A stretch of DNA of 32,710 nt, taken from NCBI GenBank assembly GCA_018971685.1, contig JAGXAG010000003.1:88366-121075 (forward strand), written 5' to 3'. Positions 1-6,314 of the stretch are shown in pieces. Both the position numbers and the translations under genes were made by a program. The stretch comes from Patescibacteria group bacterium (GTDB lineage: Bacteria; Patescibacteriota; Minisyncoccia; Phycocordibacterales; PALSA-1337). Each line of letters begins with the position of its first letter. Position 1 is the first letter of the stretch. Under the pieces are notes generated by a model. It was not told where the DNA came from. It saw only the letters and a program-made list of their open reading frames with translations, and searched no databases.

Positions 1-744
1 ATCGCCACATTCGTTTCGACTTTGTTGGGCGGATTATTCGCGCTCAAACTGAAGGACAAATTGCACCTGGTTCTGGGATTTTCCGCCGGCGCGGTCGTAG
101 CGGTGGCGTTTTTTGATTTGTTGCCGGAATCAGTCAATCTCGGATCGAAATTTTATTCGGCCAATACCATGCTCGCCGTGGCCGCCGTCGGATTCATGGC
201 CTACCTGATTTTGGACAGGGTTATTTTCTTGCATGCCCACGCGCATTCCGGTCATGAAGGCCATGAATGCGATCACGACACCGAAAGCGCGGAAACCAAA
301 AAGATGCACCGCGGCGTCCTGGGGGCCGGCAGTCTCTGTTTGCATAGTTTCCTCGACGGCGTCGCCATCGGTCTGGCTTTCCAAGTGTCGGCGGCGGTCG
401 GAGCGATCGTGGCCATCGCGGTATTGACGCATGATTTTTCCGACGGCATCAATACCGTCGGCATCGTCTTGCGCCATGGCAACCGCGGCGAACACAAGAC
501 GGTTATGCGCTGGCTTTTTGCCGACGCGCTCTCGCCAGTTCTGGGCGCCGGGTCGACTTTGTTTTTTACCGTGCCCGAGCGCGGCCTGAGTATCATTCTG
601 GCCTTGTTTGCCGGCTTTTTTCTCTATATCGGCGCCAGCGATCTCATTCCGGAGAGCCATCATGCGCACCCGAAGCTCATGACTACGATGATGACGCTTT
701 TGGGCGCCGGAATTTTGTATGCGGCGATCACGATCGCCGGGTGA
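1..744 (+). CDS. ZIP-family metal transporter, 5' partial
   Basis: The frame is open from base 1 (reading IATFVSTLLGG) with no convincing start in the window, so the true start lies upstream. It is an integral membrane protein with several hydrophobic segments. After two or three of them comes a histidine-rich loop around 230-290 (HAHAHSGHEGHECDHD), typical of the metal-binding cytoplasmic loop of ZIP/GufA proteins. Two later helices carry HSFLDG and HDFSDG, the places where ZIP proteins normally have the H-x-x-x-E-G metal-site motifs; here Asp replaces Glu in both. The expected role is uptake of zinc or another divalent cation. The family call is firm; the metal is unknown. The next gene, the NADH dehydrogenase-like flavoprotein, starts 78 nt downstream and has its own -10-like element. 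Confidence 0.85.
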   Translation: MATFVSTLLGGLFALKLKDKLHLVLGFSAGAVVAVAFFDLLPESVNLGSKFYSANTMLAVAAVGFMAYLILDRVIFLHAHAHSGHEGHECDHDTESAETKKMHRGVLGAGSLCLHSFLDGVAIGLAFQVSAAVGAIVAIAVLTHDFSDGINTVGIVLRHGNRGEHKTVMRWLFADALSPVLGAGSTLFFTVPERGLSIILALFAGFFLYIGASDLIPESHHAHPKLMTTMMTLLGAGILYAAITIAG

Positions 745-822
745 CAGCAAAAATCTCGCGCCGCCGGCAAAATTTCCTCGCGGCACCGTTTGGAGTTAAT
801 TATTCGTAATACTATTCAATAA

Positions 823-2205
823 ATGTTGCGGCCACACATAGTCATTCTGGGAGCCGGATTCGGAGGCACTTATGTGGCCAAGAAGCTTTTGCCGGCTGTC
901 AGCAAAGGTAAAATCGATGTCACTGTCGTCAACAAGACCAATTACTTCCTGTTTACGCCGCTTTTGCACGAAGTTGCCACCGGAGCGCTCAGTCCCGCCT
1001 CGTCGGCTGAACCTTTGCGGGAGATTTTCAAAGGTTCCGGAATCAGGTTATGCCAGGGGGTAGTAGAGTCGGTCAACGCCGCCAACCGCCGCGTTCACAT
1101 TCGAGGCGCGGCAAGCGATGCCGGCAAGCACACGCTCGAATATGACTATCTGGTTATTGCCACCGGCGCTGAGGCGAATTATTACGGCATACCCGGCGCC
1201 GAACAATTCACTCTGCCGCTCAAATCGCTTGCCGACGCCGCGCGCATCCGCTCAAAAGTGATTGACGCTTTCGAAGAGGCCGTATTGTGCGAAGATCTCG
1301 AAGAGAGATTGCGCCGACTTTCATTTGCCGTGATAGGCTGTGGCCCGACGGGCGTAGAGGTTGCCGCCGAGCTGGCGGAGTTGGTCCGCGGCATGGCCCG
1401 ACGTTACTATGACTGCACCAACTGTTTGCCGGATGTTTGCGGTTCGGCGCAATCGGCGCGGAAGGGAAATCTGCGTGGCAGTTGCCGGCCGGAAGAGCCG
1501 ACCATAGGCATTGTTGACGGCGCGCCGGAATTGCTCGCCCAATTCCCGCCCAAACTCCGCGCCGCGGCCGCGCGGCGGCTGTTGAAACACGGCGTCAATC
1601 TTCATCTGGGCAGCAAGGTCACCGCCGTTACGCCCAAGGGTGTTGTCCTCGCGAACAATTCGACCGTGCCGGCTGCTACTGTCATCTGGGCCGCCGGTGT
1701 CAAGCCGGCCATGCCGGTTTTCGAAGGCGATATGCCGGAATTGGTGAACGGTCGCCTGGCAGTCGATGAATTTTTCCATGCCGGCGGGAACGACAGGGTA
1801 TTTGCCCTGGGCGACATTGCCGCGTATGACGCCGTCAGTATTACAGCCGTTTCTTCCGTCGCGCCGAGGATGAAGGACGGCCCTATCCAACCGTCAAGGC
1901 CTGTTCCCATGCTTGCTCAAGCGGCCGTCCAAGAAGCCAAGATCGTTGCCGGAAATATTATCGCATCGATAAACCAAAAGAAATTAAAATCGTTCAAATA
2001 CCGTCCCAAAGGCGCGTTGGTTTCTGTCGGCCAATGGTTTGCCGTTGGCGAGATTTTCGGCCTGCAACTTTCCGGCAATCTCGCTTGGTGGCTCTGGCGC
2101 ACCGTCTATCTCTTCAAATTCGCCTCATGGAAAAAACGCATCCATATCGCCTTTGAATGGACCGTCAATCTGTTCTACACGCGGGATATTACGAAGCTGT
2201 CGTGA
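823..2205 (+). CDS. Type II NADH dehydrogenase-like FAD/NAD(P)-dependent oxidoreductase
   Basis: 460 aa, close to the usual 400-450 aa of NDH-2. A Rossmann FAD motif GAGFGG lies at residues 10-15 and an NAD-binding motif GCGPTG at about 172-177; VFALGDIA is the C-terminal FAD contact motif. The last 50 residues (LAWWLWRTVYLFKF followed by a basic amphipathic stretch) match the membrane-anchoring tail of NDH-2. The family passes electrons from NADH to quinone at the inner face of the membrane without pumping protons. Odd feature: a Cys-rich insert at about residues 197-224 with Cys198, Cys201, Cys206 and Cys221, not part of the standard NDH-2 core. The start is ATG 823, preceded by a -10-like TACTAT 7 nt upstream and no Shine-Dalgarno, suggesting a leaderless mRNA. 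A related flavoprotein such as a sulfide:quinone reductase is less likely given the tail. Confidence 0.85.
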   Translation: MLRPHIVILGAGFGGTYVAKKLLPAVSKGKIDVTVVNKTNYFLFTPLLHEVATGALSPASSAEPLREIFKGSGIRLCQGVVESVNAANRRVHIRGAASDAGKHTLEYDYLVIATGAEANYYGIPGAEQFTLPLKSLADAARIRSKVIDAFEEAVLCEDLEERLRRLSFAVIGCGPTGVEVAAELAELVRGMARRYYDCTNCLPDVCGSAQSARKGNLRGSCRPEEPTIGIVDGAPELLAQFPPKLRAAAARRLLKHGVNLHLGSKVTAVTPKGVVLANNSTVPAATVIWAAGVKPAMPVFEGDMPELVNGRLAVDEFFHAGGNDRVFALGDIAAYDAVSITAVSSVAPRMKDGPIQPSRPVPMLAQAAVQEAKIVAGNIIASINQKKLKSFKYRPKGALVSVGQWFAVGEIFGLQLSGNLAWWLWRTVYLFKFASWKKRIHIAFEWTVNLFYTRDITKLS

Positions 2206-2220
2206 GAGTTGACAGCTTCG
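2192..2220 (+). terminator. 10-bp hairpin overlapping the NDH-2 stop codon
   Basis: A perfect 10-bp inverted repeat (2192-2201 pairs with 2211-2220) with a 9-nt loop that contains the TGA stop of the flavoprotein gene. There is no clear U-tract after it, so it may terminate weakly or protect the 3' end of the mRNA. It sits just upstream of the promoter of the following P-type ATPase. Confidence 0.45.
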
Positions 2221-2251
2221 GTTACCAAAATCGGACCTCAATAAGCCGGCA

Positions 2252-2260
2252 TGCTATAAT
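2252..2260 (+). promoter_or_regulatory. Extended -10 promoter of the metal-type P-ATPase
   Basis: TGCTATAAT is a perfect extended -10 element. Its last base is 6 nt before ATG 2267, so transcription would begin at or next to the start codon and give a leaderless mRNA. No good -35 is visible at 17 nt. Confidence 0.6.
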
Positions 2261-2266
2261 ATCCCC

Positions 2267-4165
2267 ATGAACAAATCGTCTGAAACCGAAGACAGACTCT
2301 TCTTGGTTTTCGACATCTGCCTAATATCCCTAACGACCACGGCTATGATCGCCTCATTCTTCTTTGAGGCCAAGATCGCCAATGTTACCTTGGCTGTTCT
2401 CTCATTCTTGGGACTCGTACCCGTCGTCGTAAACGCCATCAAGTCTTTGACCAAGAAAAAACTTTCCGTCGATCTGCTCGCATCCATCGCTCTCATCTTC
2501 TCATTGCTCGCCAAGGAATGGTTTTCCGCCGCGTTCATTACTCTCATGCTCGCATTCGCAAGGTTGTTCGAGCGCATCACCGAAGAAAAAGCCAAGAAGA
2601 CCATCAAGAGTTTGATGAAATATCATGTCGAGCGCGTGCGCCTGCGCATCGGCGATACCGCCCGGGAAGTGCATATAAGCGAAGTCAAGCCCGGCGATCT
2701 GGTGATCGTCGAAGCCGGCGACCGGATGCCGGTGGACGGCATCGTCGAGTCCGGCCAAGCCGAAGTCAACGAATCGTCTCTGACCGGCGAAAGCGAACTC
2801 GTACCGAAAAAGTCCGGCGATAGGGTATTCACTTCGACCATAAACGAGAGCGGCTCGCTCATAGTCAAGACCGATAAGGTGGGCAAGGATACCACCCTGG
2901 CGCGCATGATCGCCTTGGTCGAACAAGCTGGCCGAGACAAGAATAGTGCCGAACGCGCGGCCGAAAAATTCACCCAGTGGTATATATTGCTATCGCTGAT
3001 CGCCAGCGGCGTGATGTATATAGTCGGCCTCAACGCCAGGGAAATATTGGCGGTGCTCCTGGTCGTCTGTGCCGACGACATTGCCGTGGCGGTGCCGCTC
3101 TCCTTTACCGCCGCCATGTCGCACGGCGCCAAACGGGGCGTCATCGTCAAAGGTTCGAGCGCTTTCGAACAGCTCTCGCATATGAAATTTTTGCTGACCG
3201 ACAAGACCGGCACGCTCACCCGCGGCAAGCCGAAGGTTGTCGATGTCAAAAGCTACGGTTCATTGGCTTTGAATGAAATCGTCGCCAGATTTGTCGGCGG
3301 CGCATCGGAGTCGGGGCATGCGGTGTCGAAAGCCATCATGGAATACGCCGCGGAAAAACGCATCTCGCCGCATATGCCGGACGAATCACAAGAGATTTCC
3401 GGACAGGGCGTTTCATTCCGGCACGACGGCGAGAACATGCTCATGGGACGACTCTCATTCATGGAAAACAGCAAATGTGTTATTTCCGAGAGTGTCCGCG
3501 CTGATATCCAAACAGAAAAAGACGCCGGCCGCGGCATAGTGTGCCTGGCTATAAATGGCAAAGTCGAAGGCATGCTTTCTTACCAGGACGAGCTTCGGCC
3601 GCGAGTAAAAGAGATTATCGCCGAGACCAAAGTGCTTGGCGTTAAGGAATGGCACATGTTGACCGGCGACAATGAAAAAGCGGCCGCAGCTGTTGCCGGC
3701 GAACTCGGCATTCGTCACTTTCACGCCAATATGACGCCGGAAACCAAAGTGGAATTTATCCGCAAATTCGAGGCCGAACACTCGAACGCCGGAACCAAAA
3801 GCGGATCGCGCAAGGATCCGGGCAAGGGTATTGTCGGCTATATGGGTGACGGGGTGAACGACGCGGCTTCACTGGCTCTCTCGGATGTATCAATAGCTAT
3901 GGGCGGTATAGGGGCGGATGCGGCCATTGAAGCTTCGGACATAACTATCATGAAGGACAAGTTGGACCGCTTGCCAGAGACGATGAACATGGCGAAAAAG
4001 GTCATGTCGGTTATGCGCGGCAATTTCTGGATTTGGGGCATTACCAATGCGGCCGGTCTTGCGCTGGTCGCTGTCGGCATCCTCGGCCCCGCCGGCGCCG
4101 CCACCTACAATTTCCTCACCGATTTCTTGCCGATAGGGAATGCGCTCAGAGCGGGAAAAAAGTAA
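2267..4165 (+). CDS. Heavy-metal-type (P1B-like) P-type ATPase with altered TM4 motif
   Basis: 632 aa, lacking an N-terminal metal-binding domain. Order: two N-terminal hydrophobic pairs, actuator domain with SLTGES (about 170-175), a TM pair, phosphorylation motif DKTGT with Asp312, nucleotide domain with SESGHAVSKAI in place of the P1B SEHPLAKAI motif, TGDN, GDGVNDAASLALSDVSIAMG hinge, and a short C-terminal TM pair. It should be a membrane ATPase moving a cation by an Asp-phosphate cycle. In TM4 the CPC-type metal site expected before the P-domain is replaced by C268-A-D-D-I-A-V-A-V-P: only the first Cys remains, the conserved first Pro is lost and two Asp are present. The transported ion therefore cannot be taken from the P1B rules. 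The overall fold call is firm, the specificity unknown. Confidence 0.85.
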   Translation: MNKSSETEDRLFLVFDICLISLTTTAMIASFFFEAKIANVTLAVLSFLGLVPVVVNAIKSLTKKKLSVDLLASIALIFSLLAKEWFSAAFITLMLAFARLFERITEEKAKKTIKSLMKYHVERVRLRIGDTAREVHISEVKPGDLVIVEAGDRMPVDGIVESGQAEVNESSLTGESELVPKKSGDRVFTSTINESGSLIVKTDKVGKDTTLARMIALVEQAGRDKNSAERAAEKFTQWYILLSLIASGVMYIVGLNAREILAVLLVVCADDIAVAVPLSFTAAMSHGAKRGVIVKGSSAFEQLSHMKFLLTDKTGTLTRGKPKVVDVKSYGSLALNEIVARFVGGASESGHAVSKAIMEYAAEKRISPHMPDESQEISGQGVSFRHDGENMLMGRLSFMENSKCVISESVRADIQTEKDAGRGIVCLAINGKVEGMLSYQDELRPRVKEIIAETKVLGVKEWHMLTGDNEKAAAAVAGELGIRHFHANMTPETKVEFIRKFEAEHSNAGTKSGSRKDPGKGIVGYMGDGVNDAASLALSDVSIAMGGIGADAAIEASDITIMKDKLDRLPETMNMAKKVMSVMRGNFWIWGITNAAGLALVAVGILGPAGAATYNFLTDFLPIGNALRAGKK

Positions 4166-4171
4166 GTTAAT

Positions 4172-5020
4172 TTAAATTATTGCAACGGCATGTTTCATAA
4201 TATCTGCTACATATATTTTCTTTATTTCTGCAACTCCCAAAGCCTGAGAATATATTCTCAAATCATCAATACTACCTTTGAAGCTCCTGCCGCCACAACA
4301 TCCAGCGCCTATAGTTATATATTGATCATAAACTCTATAAGGACTTGTATCTTTAAGAACCATTTGTCCGTCGATAAATAGGCGTAAAAAACTTCCGTCC
4401 CATGAGGTGGCTACGAATACCCATTTGTTATATGGTATTGTCCCAGCACAACTCCAGCGCACAGCAGTATAATTTGTTGGGTGGTAGCATAATTGATTAT
4501 TACTTATTTCCCAAAAGTTTTGAAGTATTGAATGTGAATTATCACCTCCAGTTTCATTATAAACCCATGCACTCAGTGTAAATTTTTGTAACTGAGGAGT
4601 GTCGGGTATGTCGACATAACTTCCATCACCATTAAAATGTAAGGCCATGTCGTTATTCCCTGCGGGACCCGGAACTCTAGTTACACCAGTACCGACAATA
4701 GGATCCATTTGTGTTGTCACTTCATTTTTCGTAGTATTTCCGGAAGTTTCATCAAAATTCCACATCCCGATAGCTTCTGCTCCAAAACTTTGAAATAGAG
4801 CTGAATTTTGTTGTACTCCGGCAGATAATCTTGCTTTCTCTCTGGCACTACTTAATGATGCTAATACTATACTTGCTAGCATCCCTATGACCGAAATAAC
4901 TACCAACAACTCAATTAATGTAAAACCTCTCAATAAGGCGACACATTTTTTTCTTGGCTTCTTTGGAAAGCGGAGGCCCCTTTCACGCGTTGAAATATCC
5001 CCAAATTGGCGCAAGAACAT
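4172..5020 (-). CDS. Prepilin-like protein with C-terminal LamG/concanavalin-type domain
   Basis: A type IV prepilin/pseudopilin N-terminus is clear: basic leader, then RG|FTLIELLVVISVIGMLASIVLASL, with Gly at the cleavage site and Glu at +5. After a short linker, the C-terminal ~190 residues look like a LamG/jelly-roll domain (ALHFNGDGSYVDIPD, FTLSAWVYNE, WVFVATSWDG, LRLFIDG, GSIDDLRIYSQAL). Such proteins are expected on the cell surface via the type IV pilus/secretion machinery and may bind glycans or protein. The start is uncertain: ATG 5077 and ATG 5020 both give long leaders, and TTG 4933 would give the shortest one (MRG|FTLIE). The gene is AT-rich compared with its neighbours and adjoins an integrase relic, suggesting acquisition. 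It runs convergent to the P-ATPase with only 6 nt between stops. Confidence 0.75.
   Translation of the reverse strand: MFLRQFGDISTRERGLRFPKKPRKKCVALLRGFTLIELLVVISVIGMLASIVLASLSSAREKARLSAGVQQNSALFQSFGAEAIGMWNFDETSGNTTKNEVTTQMDPIVGTGVTRVPGPAGNNDMALHFNGDGSYVDIPDTPQLQKFTLSAWVYNETGGDNSHSILQNFWEISNNQLCYHPTNYTAVRWSCAGTIPYNKWVFVATSWDGSFLRLFIDGQMVLKDTSPYRVYDQYITIGAGCCGGRSFKGSIDDLRIYSQALGVAEIKKIYVADIMKHAVAII
4929..4950. repeat. 22-nt imperfect direct repeat, copy 1
   Basis: Matches 5159-5180 at 19 of 22 positions (core AATAAGGC, then ACATTTTT or CCATTTTT), in the same orientation. Copy 2 lies at the putative end of the integrase relic; copy 1 overlaps the leader of the prepilin gene. Possibly two copies of one IS end, or chance in AT-rich DNA. 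Confidence 0.35.
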
Positions 5021-5126
5021 TGGTAATGTGATATTCCCGAGGTAATTATATTTTCGCAGAAAACTACTGTGGTACATGTGTTATATTTCGAAGATGAGTT
5101 AGACCGGTAATATTCTATAAACTAAA

Positions 5127-5310
5127 TTATAATCTACTTTGAATTACAAAACTCTGCACTGAATAAGGCCACCCATTTTTGCACTCCGTTGGTAATTTAG
5201 ACACATAATACTCTGAAGCGGTTAACACCTCAAGCGGCGCCAGTTTGTTCTTGAAAGCATAGTGTACGCGCTTGATGTTGTAGAACTTCAGATATTGAGA
5301 TGGCGCCTTG
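5127..5310 (-). pseudogene. Integrase-type transposase remnant (IS481/IS3-like C-terminus)
   Basis: In the minus-strand frame ending at 5127 the peptide KAPSQYLKFYNIKRVHYAFK, continuing NKLAPLEVL, matches the C-terminal end of rve/integrase transposases (the FYN..R.H.A...PLE pattern of IS481/IS3 relatives). No catalytic DDE region precedes it: upstream, the same frame runs into unrelated sequence next to the DUF3298-like gene. This is therefore a 3' scrap of a decayed insertion sequence. The stretch 5155-5190 looks like its former terminal repeat. Non-functional. Confidence 0.6.
5159..5180. repeat. 22-nt imperfect direct repeat, copy 2 (putative IS end)
   Basis: Partner of 4929-4950. It lies inside the 3' end of the integrase relic, where a terminal inverted repeat of the former insertion sequence would be expected. 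Confidence 0.35.
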
Positions 5311-5421
5311 AAGAGCGCCGTTGTTATTTTGTATGAAAACGAGGGGAAAAGGGAGTTTCGTAATTTACAGTATAATATTTTTAACGCAATTAATAGGCGT
5401 CTTGAGGTTAGTCTTCGAAAA

Positions 5422-6249
5422 TTATTCTCGAATGTCGTCAATCGGTATCGTCACATGTTGTTCGCCGAACGAGCCGGGCGCGACGGCGTATTTCGGGAAA
5501 TAAACAGTCAACAAATAATCGGTGAAAGTGAAGTCGGCGAAATTCTCGGGCGACGGCGCGGTACCGGCGGTGATCATATCGGTTGGCGCATTGCCATTGG
5601 AATTGGTACTGAGTACGGCGATCAACTGCTTCCTTGATGTGCTGGCAATCTTGGCCAAATAGTCGGGCACGGAACCGAACAAATCGTCCAACGTGATAAA
5701 TCGGCGATTGCCAATATCATAATTGAAAGTCTGCAAAGTGGAATTTTCATTTGCACCGCCGGTGTATTCGTCGAACCTCTCTATGAAGCTTATGTATTTG
5801 GAATTTATCTGCGCCGGCTGCCATGAAGCAATGAACGAATAGGAGCTCATCGGCAATACCGCGCTTGCGTTTTGATCTGTATTTAAGCTTACGCCCGTGT
5901 CCGTATATGAACCGATGTTTGTTTCGGTCGTTGCTCTGGCGGCCGCGTTTTGTTTTGTCTCGGCCATAAATTCGGCAAGCTGGCCGGTAACTGCTTGTGC
6001 GATAGTCTCGTTCAATTCCGAAGGCAGTCCCGGGAATTGCGGATATTCTATGGTTACCGTAGGGCTGGTCGAGGCAGTCTCTTCCACGGAAACGATCGAC
6101 ATCGGTATGACCCTGCTATTGGCCGGCGCGCCCTCGAGAACGGTGTTCACATTGTTATTCATACCATTTCCGGGCGCGTATTTATATCCGGCCCAGAATG
6201 AAACGCCGGCTAAAATTATCACCAGTGCAAATACCGATACCCTTTTCAT
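5422..6249 (-). CDS. Membrane-anchored DUF3298/RsiV-like protein
   Basis: 275 aa. An N-terminal signal anchor (MKRVSVFALVIILAGVSFWA) places the rest outside the membrane. The middle has the pattern of the DUF4163/DUF3298 pair: VTIEYPQFPGL followed by a helix, then FNYDIGNRRFITLDDLFG, where this family has its typical 'TG..i.L.dlF' motif, and a C-terminal strand LLTVYFPKYAVAPGSFGEQH. Relatives include RsiV-like lysozyme receptors and peptidoglycan-deacetylase-associated domains; no catalytic motif is visible here, so a binding or sensing role in the envelope is a guess. It is divergent from the P3A ATPase with 65 nt between starts; a dyad overlaps its start codon. Confidence 0.7.
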   Translation of the reverse strand: MKRVSVFALVIILAGVSFWAGYKYAPGNGMNNNVNTVLEGAPANSRVIPMSIVSVEETASTSPTVTIEYPQFPGLPSELNETIAQAVTGQLAEFMAETKQNAAARATTETNIGSYTDTGVSLNTDQNASAVLPMSSYSFIASWQPAQINSKYISFIERFDEYTGGANENSTLQTFNYDIGNRRFITLDDLFGSVPDYLAKIASTSRKQLIAVLSTNSNGNAPTDMITAGTAPSPENFADFTFTDYLLTVYFPKYAVAPGSFGEQHVTIPIDDIRE

Positions 6250-6265
6250 AGTATAATCATACTAT
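6248..6265. promoter_or_regulatory. 18-nt dyad overlapping the start of the DUF3298-like gene
   Basis: ATAGTAT and ATACTAT arms (7 bp, perfect) separated by 4 nt. It lies in the divergent region between the DUF3298-like gene and the P3A ATPase and includes -10-like sequence, so it could be an operator. AT-rich, so chance is possible. Confidence 0.3.
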
Positions 6266-6279
6266 AACACACCTCTCAC

Positions 6280-6308
6280 TTCACCGCGCGGCATAAATCG
6301 CTTACAAT
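6280..6308 (+). promoter_or_regulatory. Promoter of the P3A ATPase
   Basis: TTCACC, a 17-bp spacer, then TACAAT at 6303-6308. The predicted transcript start is about 6315, which coincides with the second of two in-frame ATGs, again a leaderless arrangement. Confidence 0.5.
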
Positions 6309-6314
6309 ATGACA

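Noticed and set aside
130-786. Long minus-strand open frame opposite the ZIP transporter
   Set aside because: Low-quality protein (Arg/Gln-rich, no motif) lying antisense to a clear family member; a shadow of the GC-rich coding strand.
1321-1890. Minus-strand open frame of 189 codons opposite NDH-2
   Set aside because: Antisense to a well-supported flavoprotein, no start signal, no recognisable domain.
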